Positions 41,236-49,839 of a stretch of 58,770 bases of DNA are shown in pieces. The notes beneath the pieces are model-generated. The model was not told the DNA's origin, searched no databases, and was given only the letters and a program-made list of their open reading frames with translations. This DNA is from Acidobacteriota bacterium. Its GTDB lineage: Bacteria; Acidobacteriota; Blastocatellia; Pyrinomonadales; Pyrinomonadaceae. How positions within the stretch are numbered: position 1 is the stretch's first letter; every line of letters begins with the position of its first letter. Location: the NCBI GenBank assembly GCA_019639235.1, contig JAHBSG010000025.1, positions 1-58,770 on the forward strand, written 5' to 3'. Made by a program: the position numbers and the translations under genes.

Positions 41236-42800
41236 TTAGATGTGTTCTCGGACCACGAAAGAAGAAAAGAAGAAAACCGGGAACGCGGCGGCGGAGCCGC
41301 TCGCCGTCAGCGGATCGACCGAGGTGAAGCGGCCGTTGCCGAGCTGCATTGAGGTAACGGCTCCGGCGGGGTTGTAGGTGAAGTTCTTCGCGTAGTTCCA
41401 GAGGCCGGCCTGTGCGGTGCAGTCGGCGTCCGTGCCCGCCGTGGTGTCCATGCACCGGGCACTCTGCACCATCGAAAGATCGCCGCTTGCGTCGAGCACG
41501 TTCTTCACCACCCGCCCGCTCGGGTACCGCTGCTCCACCATCGCCCCCGAAAGGTTATACGAATACTCCGTCTCATAGCCAACGCCATCTGTCGTCTGCT
41601 TATGCCCCTTCACACGACCTAAGATGTCGAAAGATGTGTATTCGGTTGTCGATACACTCGATTGCACCTTTACAAGTTTACCAACTGCCGGTGCCGTCGT
41701 GCCATAAAAATATTCAACGTTCGGCGTGACCTGGTAATTGGCAAGCACACCGGTCCCCGGCGTGCCGTTCGGAGTCGAGTAGTTGCGGTTCTTTACACGG
41801 TTCAGTGCGTCGTAAACGTAGTCGGTCCGCACTCCGCGGGCATCCGTCTTACGGGTCAAGTTACCGCCGTCGTCGTATTGGTAGCTGATGGTTCCGCTTT
41901 CCGGGTTCGCGGCCGAAAGCAGGCGCGAGAGACTGCTGTAGCTGAATGTCCGCGTCTGAACCCCTTGGGAAACTGTCGTCAGGTTATTGAGCGTATCGTA
42001 GCCATAGGCGGTCCTGAAGCCATGGGCGACGGTCGTGTTCGGGAACGCGACGCTCTCCGAACCCGCCTCGCTCGCCGAAAGCACCTCCCAAACCTCTTCC
42101 AATTGCCCGAGAGCATTCGTCTTGCTGATCCGGCGCTTCCCGGCCTGATCGGTGACGAGCGTGCGATTGGCGTCGATGTCGGTGCGGACGATGCCGGTGG
42201 AGTTTTGGTTCGAGCCGCCGAAGGCCGTCGGCAGGCCGGCACCGGAGAAGGTCTGGACCTCTGACCGGCGGCCTGTGCTCCAGGCGGTCGTGAGCGTCCA
42301 GCCCATTGTCGGGTCGGTCTCTGTTACGGCGGTCGCGGCCCGGTACGGGTTCGACGAAAGCTGATACGTATAACCCGCAACCGTCTTGTACCGCGTTTGG
42401 ACCTTTATGCCGTGCTGTTCGTTGGTCGGGTCTTCGGTGGCGATGTTCTCGATCGACCGAGAAAGGCGCACTCTTCCCAATTGATCGAAATGCTGCACCG
42501 CGACCTTACGGCCGTCTTCCTTGGTTTCGAGATCCGAGCGGACTACTATGTAGCGATCCACATCGTTGTAGGTGGTCTGCGTCCACGCTTCAAGAGCCGT
42601 CCCAACCGCGGTCTTTGTAATGATCGACCGGCCAAGCGCGTCATATTCCGTCGCGTTCGTGACACCGTTATCCACGTCCGTCGAGGAGGTCGGCAGGCCC
42701 GTGTAGAAGTCATACACCGCCGTTGAGGTCCCCGCCAAACGGCATGAAATCCCGCCTCGCGATAACCTCACCCTCCGCATCCGTCACCACCCTCGGGCTG
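41236..42800 (-). pseudogene. RHS repeat core fragment, both ends broken
   Basis: About 510 codons of RHS/YD-repeat protein: YDFYTGLPTSSTDVDNGVTN, TEYDALGRSIITKTAVGTAL, FDQLGRVRLSRSIENIATED, YDTLNNLTTVSQGVQTRTFS, YDDGGNLTRKTDARGVRTDY, YDALNRVKNRNYSTPNGTPG and more. At its 5' edge (about 42735-42800) another frame encodes HLGSPRVVTDAEGEVIARRD, part of an RHS core that normally lies near the end, not the start. At its 3' edge GNGRFTSVDPLTASGSAAAF jumps into unrelated sequence. So it is an internal piece rearranged by recombination, without a toxin tip. It lies directly downstream of the toxin cassettes. Confidence 0.75.
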
Positions 42801-42842
42801 CCAAGATGATTGGTTGTCAAAAATCAGATACCGAAGGTGAAA

Positions 42843-43532
42843 TCAGGGTTTTTTCTTCCTAGTCTTACGTTCCGCGGCTTTCGTTTTCTTCGCGAGAATC
42901 TTTTTTGCCCGATCGGCCACTATTTGATTCTTGTCGTTCTCAAGCTGATGCAGAACCTCGATAACTTTTGGAGACTTGATCTTGGCCAAAGCCTCGATAA
43001 AGCCGGTCCGGGATTCCCCATTGCTTTCGTCAGTAACGATCTCGATCAGTTCATCCAAATCGTCTTTAGCTACAATGACGCTCATCGTGTTCCCGAAAGC
43101 CCATCGGAAATCACGTATCCAAGGGCGTTCAGGATCTTCCTTCGGAAGGCGCTGATATTCTTCGATCACTGCTTTGTTGGCGAGACCTTTCGCCGCCTTG
43201 ACAGCCAGCGCCCGAACGATGCCTTCCTTTATCGCACGATGATACGGCCTGCTCAGATGCTTGATAAGAACTGGAATGGCTTCGGGATACTTCTCGTCGC
43301 TGTTTACAAAGTCCCACACTGACTTGATTTCTATACCGACTTCGAGCACTTCATCTGCAAGAGGCCGACCTTGTTGGAGAAGGGCATTCATGCGCAAGAT
43401 GCGCATGCTTTCCATCTCCTCCATGTCAGCTGGGTTCTTTGGAGACTTTCGGACTAAATCACCAAAAGCTTTATCCAACAGCTCAATTTCCTCTTCTAGA
43501 GTCACTTCGGACACCTCCCGCCAAATCGACAT
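42843..43532 (-). CDS. HEAT-like repeat protein, candidate RHS immunity
   Basis: 229 residues from ATG 43530-43532. All-helical, with HEAT/armadillo-like pairs (PEAIPVLIKHLSRPYHRAIK, DDLDELIEIVTDESNGESRT, SPKVIEVLHQLENDKNQIV) and a basic C-terminal tail (AKKTKAAERKTRKKKP). HEAT-type proteins occur among immunity proteins of polymorphic toxins. It lies 47 bp after the small acidic gene and upstream of the RHS fragment. Immunity is inferred from context only. GTG at 43563-43565 is an alternative start. Confidence 0.7.
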   Translation of the reverse strand: MSIWREVSEVTLEEEIELLDKAFGDLVRKSPKNPADMEEMESMRILRMNALLQQGRPLADEVLEVGIEIKSVWDFVNSDEKYPEAIPVLIKHLSRPYHRAIKEGIVRALAVKAAKGLANKAVIEEYQRLPKEDPERPWIRDFRWAFGNTMSVIVAKDDLDELIEIVTDESNGESRTGFIEALAKIKSPKVIEVLHQLENDKNQIVADRAKKILAKKTKAAERKTRKKKP

Positions 43533-43579
43533 TGAACAAGTTCTTGTTCGTTGCAGTGATTCCACGAAGGCACTTTCAA

Positions 43580-43951
43580 CTACCGCACATGGATCGCATT
43601 GATCTCAACCGAACCACAGGTTGGCCCATCCCCAACCACGCAAGTAAGCTCAACACTTAGATCCGATCTTCCTTCTTCGATTGTCCACAAAGGAAAAACA
43701 ACATTCCAACTCGGCTCAACACAATCTTCCATTTCCACCGCGTCAATTAGTTCGTTGTAGAAGGTTTCGGGAGGCGTAGTCAGTGTTGCAGGGTAACCAG
43801 CAATAGCTTCCACGATCGCCGACTCAGGATACCACCGCCCCCTAGTCCAACTAACGATCTCTGAAAACCGATGCTCCACTATTAGCTCCATAAAATGACG
43901 CACCGTGGCCTCAATCTGCTCCGGAAATTCTGGGTTCACAACATCCCTCAC
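43580..43951 (-). CDS. small acidic protein, candidate immunity to the adjacent RHS tip
   Basis: 123 residues, acidic, alpha/beta. Landmarks are ATVRHFMELIVEHRFSEIVS, IVEAIAGYPATL, FPLWTIEEGRSDLSVELTCV and VGDGPTCGSVEINAIHVR; it resembles a small family seen beside polymorphic toxins, but I cannot name it with certainty. Its ATG overlaps the toxin stop as ATGA, the coupled arrangement expected for a toxin and its immunity protein. Followed by the HEAT-like gene. Confidence 0.72.
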   Translation of the reverse strand: MRDVVNPEFPEQIEATVRHFMELIVEHRFSEIVSWTRGRWYPESAIVEAIAGYPATLTTPPETFYNELIDAVEMEDCVEPSWNVVFPLWTIEEGRSDLSVELTCVVGDGPTCGSVEINAIHVR

Positions 43952-44613
43952 CGTCTATCGCCTGGGATACGAGTTGGTGTCGATTTCGTGACACCTAACG
44001 ATTCGAAGTATTTGTCCGCCTGATCGATCTTGATACGTGCCTCCCATCTCGAGAGTCCGGCCTTTCGCATGGCCTTATATCCGATCCTTCTCTCTGAGCC
44101 GTATGTACCTCCTCCACGCTGCTTTTGAACCGCCGTTGCAATTCCGTGGGGCGTTGATCCATAAGGCGGGCCCGGAAGGTGAACTCCAGGTGCCATACTC
44201 GGATTGTAACCCGGAATATCCCTAACTGCTGCGTCCTGAATTACATGATGAGCATTTGAAAGTTTAGACTTTCGCAGATCGTTTACTGTATCAATTCCAT
44301 TGGCAAGTCGCCGTGCTATCTTTCCTGCACCGCATCCCTGACCACCGGCGGGATTAAGAGCACATAGACTCAGAGCCGCTCCAAGATGATCTCCCCGAGC
44401 CGCACTGATCAAGCCGGAGATCGCGTCGGCTGGTTCCCCGACTACGGGGAGCATTCCTAGAGTATCCGCGACGCTTTGAACAGTATCAAGCACGTGTTCG
44501 GCACTCGCTCCGTTTCCGGTTAGGGGATTTGAATAAAGCGGGTTGCCTCCACCGCAGGAGCCGACGGAAACCGGGCAGGTTAGCGGTATTGCAGCCAATG
44601 GCCGCTGGTTCAT
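43948..44613 (-). CDS. RHS C-terminal tip with HNH/AHH-like nuclease toxin
   Basis: At least 221 residues; the frame is open further left to the junction near 44730, so this is a displaced tip without a full RHS core. A linker is shared with the next tip (ASASELGTTMNQRPL). A hydrophobic pre-toxin segment follows (LGMLPVVGEPADAISGLISA, ARGDHLGAALSLCALN), then the toxin: NAHHVIQDAAVRDIPGYNPS, HLPGPPYGSTPHGIATAVQK. The AHH motif followed by a second His cluster suggests an HNH/Endo VII-fold DNase. It is paired with the small acidic gene overlapping its stop. Confidence 0.7.
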   Translation of the reverse strand: MNQRPLAAIPLTCPVSVGSCGGGNPLYSNPLTGNGASAEHVLDTVQSVADTLGMLPVVGEPADAISGLISAARGDHLGAALSLCALNPAGGQGCGAGKIARRLANGIDTVNDLRKSKLSNAHHVIQDAAVRDIPGYNPSMAPGVHLPGPPYGSTPHGIATAVQKQRGGGTYGSERRIGYKAMRKAGLSRWEARIKIDQADKYFESLGVTKSTPTRIPGDRR

Positions 44614-44729
44614 CGTGGTCCCGAGCTCAGAGGCACTGGCCGAGGCGATCGACTGACTGGCGGTATCGACCGATACCTGGAAGGCGGGGTTTTCAGAAAT
44701 CCTAGGAAATGCGTTGCCCGGAACAAAGG

Positions 44730-44955
44730 TAATCGCCCGAGAGCGTCATATTCCGTTTCGACCGAAACATTGTTAACCGCATCGGTCGCCATCGTCACCA
44801 GTCCCGTGTAAAAATCGTAACCCGTGTTCGAGGTCCTCGCGAGCGGCGTCCTATGTGCCGCCACAGTCTGCGTCGGCGGTTCGCAGAAAAACTGTAAACA
44901 GATGTTCTGGCGTTGCTGAGAAGAGCCGCCTGTAACATTGTAGTGATGGTTTCAC
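44730..44955 (-). pseudogene. short RHS core fragment
   Basis: The minus frame reads HYNVTGGSSQQRQNICLQFF, CEPPTQTVAAHRTPLARTSN, TGYDFYTGLVTMATDAVNNV and ETEYDALGR, close to the start of the larger RHS fragment at 42700 (YDFYTGLPTSSTDVDN). It stops being RHS-like right after YDALGR, where a frame change joins it to the HNH-type tip. A product of recombination between RHS copies. Confidence 0.65.
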
Positions 44956-45000
44956 TTTATTCCTGCGCCGAAGAAACTTCGACAAGCTCATCCGCAAGTA

Positions 45001-45354
45001 CTAAACCTGAGTACCCCACCCGTCATACAAGGCATTGTATTGATTAGCTAACTCAACGAGATAAGCGGTCTTAGGTTCACCGATTACATCCTTTACCGTC
45101 TCACGCTTTCGAACCTCCAAGTTCCAGGTTGTTCCATTTTCATCAGCGACTGGGGCAATGACGAGCACTAGAAAACCCTCGTCATAGAGTCGTTTTGCAA
45201 ATGCAATCGCATCTTCGTGCATGTCAGCCCAGAAATGATACTCCGCTTCAATCAGGGTTTCTTCGTTCAGTCCTCTCGATTGCAGGACTTTTTTGAGTTC
45301 TTTGTTGCGCCTATTGTGGCCTTCAATCTGCTTTTTAAGTTCTAATTCCGTCAT
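45001..45354 (-). CDS. RraB-like protein, candidate immunity to a GIY-YIG toxin
   Basis: 117 residues. A helical N-terminus (MTELELKKQIEGHNRRNKEL) precedes an RraB-like alpha/beta core: EAEYHFWADMHEDAIAFAKR, LYDEGFLVLVIAPVADENGT, TWNLEVRKRETVKDVI. RraB binds and inhibits RNase E in E. coli, and RraB-like domains occur as immunity proteins for nuclease toxins. It starts 9 bp after the stop of a GIY-YIG toxin tip, so immunity to that nuclease is the likely role. Confidence 0.75.
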   Translation of the reverse strand: MTELELKKQIEGHNRRNKELKKVLQSRGLNEETLIEAEYHFWADMHEDAIAFAKRLYDEGFLVLVIAPVADENGTTWNLEVRKRETVKDVIGEPKTAYLVELANQYNALYDGWGTQV

Positions 45355-45363
45355 CGTTTTCGA

Positions 45364-46140
45364 TTATTTTATCCCTAGCTTCTTTTTTCTTTTTTCGCTT
45401 ATCGGGTTTCGAATGTTTGAGACTTTACCCCCCTTAATTCCGCCTTTTTTGTCGATCATTCCTTGCTCGACCATCTCGCGTTTAGTCTTTCCTCCAGGAA
45501 CTGCTTTAACGTTTGCTTTTGAATCCCGAGATTTCCTTCCGCTTCGCTCGTGTTGAGCGATTCGCCTACTCGTGTCGTTCGACTGTCCAACATAATCGGT
45601 TCCAGGGGTATCAGCATCAGGAAACTCATATACCCCTTCGTTTTTACCTTTTGCTTGGTTGTAGATGTTAACTGAGGTGTTGCCCGCGGTAAACACTCCG
45701 TGGAAGCCGATCGCTGCGCCGGTAGCTATCGCCGCTGTGCTCACTGCGTGCACAGGTACACCCACGGCAGCACCAACACCGGTCAGATCCAATCCAACTC
45801 CGAATAAATTGCCCCCAGTGCCTGCTGCGATAAGACTTGCGCCCACAGCGATTTCCCCCAGAGCTATCCCAAGGGAAAGGCCGTGTCCGATTACTCGTCC
45901 AGCAGTTGTGTGCTCAGTCTCAGGCGGATTCAGACCGGCGAAATCGAGTAGAGCCTGTACACCGGTATTTTCTGCAATCGTTCCGCCGGCGGATACGAGA
46001 TGGTCGCTAAGGGTCGCGGCATTCGATGTGACGACTTCCTGGGAAATCGGCCGCTGGTTAATCGTGGTCCCGAGCTCAGAGGCACTGGCCGAGACGATTG
46101 TCTGAGTTACGGTAGTAACTTCGACCGCCGGGTTTTCCAA
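45364..46140 (-). CDS. RHS C-terminal tip with GIY-YIG nuclease toxin (copy 2)
   Basis: At least 258 residues; no upstream ATG. The frame is open to 46245, where it abuts the TAG of the leucine-rich gene in the same frame, and codes RRSFSFNGNGTTTLV before this. The shared linker SASASELGTTINQRPIS is followed by a hydrophobic pre-toxin region (LSLGIALGEIAVGASLIAAG, AIATGAAIGFHGVF). The toxin is a GIY-YIG domain: EGVYEFPDADTPGTDYVGQS, TSRRIAQHERSGR, closing GGKTKREMVEQGMIDKKGG. It lacks an RHS core; an RraB-like gene follows 9 bp downstream. Confidence 0.72.
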   Translation of the reverse strand: MENPAVEVTTVTQTIVSASASELGTTINQRPISQEVVTSNAATLSDHLVSAGGTIAENTGVQALLDFAGLNPPETEHTTAGRVIGHGLSLGIALGEIAVGASLIAAGTGGNLFGVGLDLTGVGAAVGVPVHAVSTAAIATGAAIGFHGVFTAGNTSVNIYNQAKGKNEGVYEFPDADTPGTDYVGQSNDTSRRIAQHERSGRKSRDSKANVKAVPGGKTKREMVEQGMIDKKGGIKGGKVSNIRNPISEKRKKKLGIK

Positions 46141-46245
46141 TAGCGCGGGTAGTTCGCTGCCGCTAACAAGAGTTGTCGTCCCGTTGCCGTTGAACGAAAA
46201 GCTCCGCCGTGCGGCATCCTGGCCAATATTGCCGTTGAAACCGAC

Positions 46246-47103
46246 CTATGAACCGAAATACAGCTTTTCAAAATCTTCTCTACGGTGCGTGTAATGTCTT
46301 CGATTCTGGAATGATATTTTCTTGAGCCTTTTAAGACTCAGGATCGGCGACAGATCACCGTCAACAATATTTGTCGATTCGTCGAAGATAAGCTGTTCCA
46401 ATTCAGTAAGACTTTCTATTCCACGTAGTGTTTCAATATCGCCGATGTTCGACAGAAAAAGGGCCTTCAACTTGCCTAGAAAAAACACTTCCGAAACGGA
46501 CCTTATTCCCTTGCACGTGCCGATATCAAGAATCTTCAGTTCCTTCAATAAGGAAATCTGACCTAAATCAGTAATCTTGGACAATCGCGCAATTCTTAGT
46601 TCTTTTAGGTTTTTCAATTCGTATAAGCCCGCCAAATCCTCAACAGGTGAATTCAGTAGAGCGAGTTGTTCGAGTTTCATCAGTCTCGAAAAGGGTTCAC
46701 TGCTTTTTTTTTTGTAGTTGTTTACCCCAAGACTTTTCAAATTACGACAATCGAATAGAGAGTCAGAACCTTTTATCCATTCGAACCAGCAACTTGTTAG
46801 TTTCGGGAACGCATTGAAATTGACGGGACTATCACTGTAGGTTTCTAGTTCTAATTCAATCAATTCATGCAGATAGTGAATCGGTTCGATCAACTCCAAA
46901 GTAAGATCACCGATTACGAGCGACCTTAGATGAGGAAGTTCTTTCAGAAACTCTATATTCTTGCCACGCCAACCTTTGCCGATATTCAATTCTAGTTCTC
47001 GAATATCTCGATTAACTAGTAAATCTATCAGAGAATCCTTCCATTTAGTTTTGATGGTTGCCTTTACACCAAATTTTCCCTGTTCGAAGTCAATTTCACT
47101 CAT
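46246..47103 (-). CDS. leucine-rich repeat protein, candidate immunity to GIY-YIG toxin 1
   Basis: 285 residues with about ten LRR units: LPHLRSLVIGDLTLELIEPI, LHELIELELETYSDSPVNFN, CRNLKSLGVNNYKKKSSEPF, MKLEQLALLNSPVEDLAGLY, LKNLKELRIARLSKITDLGQ, LLKELKILDIGTCKGIRSVS. It has no export signal, so it is cytoplasmic. Its ATG overlaps the stop of the upstream GIY-YIG toxin (ATGA), which strongly suggests an immunity partner. LRR immunity proteins are known in polymorphic toxin systems. A+T-richer than the core genome, suggesting transfer. Confidence 0.78.
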   Translation of the reverse strand: MSEIDFEQGKFGVKATIKTKWKDSLIDLLVNRDIRELELNIGKGWRGKNIEFLKELPHLRSLVIGDLTLELIEPIHYLHELIELELETYSDSPVNFNAFPKLTSCWFEWIKGSDSLFDCRNLKSLGVNNYKKKSSEPFSRLMKLEQLALLNSPVEDLAGLYELKNLKELRIARLSKITDLGQISLLKELKILDIGTCKGIRSVSEVFFLGKLKALFLSNIGDIETLRGIESLTELEQLIFDESTNIVDGDLSPILSLKRLKKISFQNRRHYTHRREDFEKLYFGS

Positions 47104-48194
47104 AGCCCTTCCAATAAATACTTTCTCGCTCTACCAATCGGATTTCGTTCGTTTCGAAGATTCTTTATGCCCCCTAAATCCCTGATCCGAAGTTGTTCAG
47201 CGATCTCCCTTGCGGTCTTCCCCCCAAGAACCGTTCTGGACGTGACTGTATCCAGTGCCTCGGGAAGCAGTTTTCCAGACGCAAGATGCTGCTTAATTCT
47301 TGCGGGAATATTGCTTGATTGTCCAACGTACACCTTGCCATTACTGGAAACAAATTCGTATATTCCCTCAACGACATCATCTGCGGCCTTTGCCGTATCA
47401 ACCGCCTTATCCGCCCTCCGAGCAATTCCTAGGAACGGAACTACGTTCAGGAGATTATCTCCCGCTTCTCCAAATCTGCCTTGACCGAATCTCGTTGCAG
47501 CGGCTCCAACTGCACAAGCCGATCCGATTCCAGGGCCCAATGAGCAAAGTTCAAAGAGGCGAGCAATGCCCTCGACCGACTTAAGCGGCTCATTCTTCGA
47601 AATGTCAAGCCTTTCCGTCGAGAACGTGCCCGATGGAGGTTTGCACGAAGTGCCGGTGGGGCACAGCGACAACAGCGGGGGGCCGGTCGAGGCGGCAGTC
47701 GGCAATTGCGTGATTCCGCTTTCGCCCACTCCCGAGCCTGATGCCGCTGCATCAGCCGCGGTTGTTCCAGACACAACAGTTGAGCCTTGTTGAACCGACT
47801 GTCCTCTCGCGGCGGCCTGTCCCTGCGGGGCTGTCCGCGGGCCGGGATCAGCCAATGCCGCACGGTATTGACCGTCCGAACTGAACCGGAAAACAGTGCC
47901 TTGGGCATAATTCGTGCCACCTATGGTACATGGTCCAATATTGCAAGAATACGCAATGTCCAGGTTAAGGTCCTTCCATTCACCCGAACAAACGCCGTCT
48001 TTGAACCACTGAATATCGTCTACTCCATTGCCGTTTCCGCCAGTTCCGCACCATTTAAGCCCGCTTGGGTCGGTGATGTTGACGGGGTTGTTGCCGGTGT
48101 AGATGTAGCGGTTGAACGTCTGCGGGTTGGCGTCGGAGGCACTCGCCAGGAGCGGGTCGGGCGCAGTGAAGCGGCCGTGCTTGTTCTGGTACAT
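47100..48194 (-). CDS. RHS core end with GIY-YIG nuclease toxin tip (copy 1), 5'-truncated
   Basis: 364 residues from an internal ATG; the frame extends left to about 48265 with VRQRFTGYEKDGETGLDFAEAR before meeting a stop. The RHS core end is KHGRFTAPDPLLASASDANP, QTFNRYIYTGNNPVNITDPS. A low-complexity linker follows, then a hydrophobic pre-toxin part (LCSLGPGIGSACAVGAAATR) and the GIY-YIG toxin: VEGIYEFVSSNGKVYVGQSS, NIPARIKQHLASG, closing GGKTAREIAEQLRIRDLGGI. The upstream RHS body is missing: the break falls at the AGGCAGAAACCCGACC repeat. The LRR gene overlaps its stop. Confidence 0.75.
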   Translation of the reverse strand: MYQNKHGRFTAPDPLLASASDANPQTFNRYIYTGNNPVNITDPSGLKWCGTGGNGNGVDDIQWFKDGVCSGEWKDLNLDIAYSCNIGPCTIGGTNYAQGTVFRFSSDGQYRAALADPGPRTAPQGQAAARGQSVQQGSTVVSGTTAADAAASGSGVGESGITQLPTAASTGPPLLSLCPTGTSCKPPSGTFSTERLDISKNEPLKSVEGIARLFELCSLGPGIGSACAVGAAATRFGQGRFGEAGDNLLNVVPFLGIARRADKAVDTAKAADDVVEGIYEFVSSNGKVYVGQSSNIPARIKQHLASGKLLPEALDTVTSRTVLGGKTAREIAEQLRIRDLGGIKNLRNERNPIGRARKYLLEGL

Positions 48195-48265
48195 CCGTGC
48201 CTCGGCAAAATCGAGCCCAGTCTCGCCGTCCTTCTCGTAACCGGTAAACCGCTGCCGTACCCGGT

Positions 48266-49394
48266 CCGTGCCTCAATCGGACAGGCAGAAACCCGACCGG
48301 CGTCGAAAAAGGAGAAAAGATAAAGGAGAAGTCTGAGCTTTGGTTTCCGATCTCTCTTTATTCGTGGTTGCTCGATTCTTCGCCGCGATTCCCCGATCCT
48401 GCGATCCGCACTCAATAGATAACTTGATGAGCTCCGCTAGGAGCCAAATGTTTGTAGAAGTCAGGCCAAAAAATGGCGCCGAGCCCCGTTAGGGGCGGAA
48501 CCGAATGATGAATGATGAATTTGGAGGCTGGAATCTGGAATTACAAACTTCGCAACTCTGTAACTCTGTAACTCCGCAACTTTCGAAACTTCGAAACTTC
48601 GCAACTTTCGCAACTATCCAGACCTTCCATTTCATCCATATCTTCCATTCCTCACGCATCGCCGTTCTCTTTGGCTTTGAAGCTTAAGAGAATGGATAGC
48701 GGAGGTTAGTAAATCGTGAATCGTAAATCGTCATTGTTGATGGGTCAGAAGCTTTGCGGGCCCTTGCAGCTTTGCGGCTTTGCGGAAAGAAGATCTTAAA
48801 CGCTGAGTCCGCAGAGATCGCAGAGGCCGGTATGGCGTGAGCAGCGAGCGACAGGCAATCGAACTGAACCCCTTCATTCAAGTTAATTAGTAATTAAAAA
48901 TTAATAATTAAACGAAGTGCCATTAGGTATTGTGAAAATGCACATATCGAAGACCCAAGCCCAATGTCCAATGTCCATTTTTAACCAGTTAACAATGGTC
49001 GAATTAACAATTGACAATCCGACGATGCAGATCCAAAGTCCCAAATCCCGCATCACAAATCTCGAGTCCCTGTCGCTTGTTCCATTTGTCCCATTTGTCC
49101 CATTCGTCCCATCTGTTCGCGATGTTTCCGATGTTTCCAATGTTTCCGTTGTTCGCGATGTTCGCGGCGTTTCCGCGAACGCGCGATGCCCAAAACGAAA
49201 CAGAACACAGCCAACGCGGCATCCAGAATTCTCGAAAGCCGGGACTCGAAACTCAGGAGCGTTTCAGGCGTTTCAACCGTTTCAGGCGTTTCATTTCTTT
49301 CATTCGTTTCAACCGTTTCAGAAACGCGCGGTCTCGGCAAAAAATGAAACGCCGGATAGGAATAGCATTAGGGAGTTTGTGCTAAGATTTTTCT
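48266..49394. other. 1.1-kb gene-free region with repeats
   Basis: No gene supported. Contents: 48283-48300 AGGCAGAAACCCGACC element at the RHS break; 48428-48500 hairpin modules GAGCTCCGCTAGGAGC and GAGCCCCGTTAGGGGC; 48540-48620 runs of CGCAACTTTCGAAACTTCG-type sequence; 48725-48830 CTTTGCGG and CGCAGAG runs, inverted relative to 40640-40705; 48950-49180 the conserved flank and 9-bp GTTTCCNATG arrays; 49255-49350 the 9-bp GTTTCANNN array with its CCGGCGTTTCATTTTTT head next to yggX. Confidence 0.72.
48950..49350 (-). repeat. composite repeat with 9-bp arrays, inverted copy
   Basis: A flank containing AAAGTCCCAAATCCCGCATC matches those at 40441-40560 and 58336-58460 in reverse. Then come CCCATTTGT and GATGTTTCC 9-mers (49081-49180), the GGACTC box, a GTTTCANNN array (49262-49322) and the edge AAAAAATGAAACGCCGG (about 49340-49356). 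Confidence 0.75.
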
Positions 49395-49688
49395 ATGGCT
49401 TTATTTGGTGACAAGTTCAAATGTGCCCGCTGCGGGCAGAAGGGCGAGCCGCTCGGCTATGCGCCGATCCCGACCGAGCTCGGGCAGAAGATCGGTGCCG
49501 AGACCTGCGGCGATTGCTGGAAAGAGTGGCTTCAGAAGCAGAACCAGCTTATCAACCACTTCGGGATCGACGTCTCGAACCCCGATTCGCACGAGTTCCT
49601 CTTCGACCAGATGAAGATCTTCTTCTTCAATGAGGGAGTCGAGCTGGCTCAGATCGACACCTCGAAGGAAGGCAGCGTCAACTGGTAG
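49395..49688 (+). CDS. yggX: YggX-like Fe(II) trafficking protein with added CxxC pairs
   Basis: 97 residues. The core matches YggX (PTELGQKIGAETCGDCWKEW, LQKQNQLINHFGIDVSNPDS, HEFLFDQMKIFFF), a small protein that limits oxidative damage to Fe-S clusters. Instead of the usual N-terminal single Cys it has CARC at residues 10-13 and CGDC at 38-41, a likely zinc ribbon. The ATG lies about 40 bp from the 9-bp repeat head. Its last 11 bp overlap the convergent DUF2256 gene. Confidence 0.88.
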   Translation: MALFGDKFKCARCGQKGEPLGYAPIPTELGQKIGAETCGDCWKEWLQKQNQLINHFGIDVSNPDSHEFLFDQMKIFFFNEGVELAQIDTSKEGSVNW

Positions 49689-49839
49689 CCCGGCGGCTCT
49701 CGCGGCGGCAGCGTTCGGAGCAATATTTGACCGCGTCCCAGTTGCGCTTCCAGCGGGCTCGCCAGGCCATTGGCCGACCGCATTGGCGGCAAGGCTTCTC
49801 GGGCAGGTTCGATTTTTTGTAACGCACTTGTGTTCCCAT
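49678..49839 (-). CDS. DUF2256 small zinc-finger protein
   Basis: 53 residues. The core matches DUF2256: KKSNLPEKPCRQCGRPMAWR, ARWKRNWDAVKYCSERCRRE, with four Cys for one zinc (C-x2-C and C-x3-C). Function unknown; the family often sits near cryptochrome/photolyase or ferredoxin-like genes, and a class II photolyase is 1.4 kb to the right. The ATG at 49837-49839 and the ATG of the divergent gene share one CATG, so the two starts overlap. A GTG four codons later is an alternative. Confidence 0.85.
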   Translation of the reverse strand: MGTQVRYKKSNLPEKPCRQCGRPMAWRARWKRNWDAVKYCSERCRRESRRATS

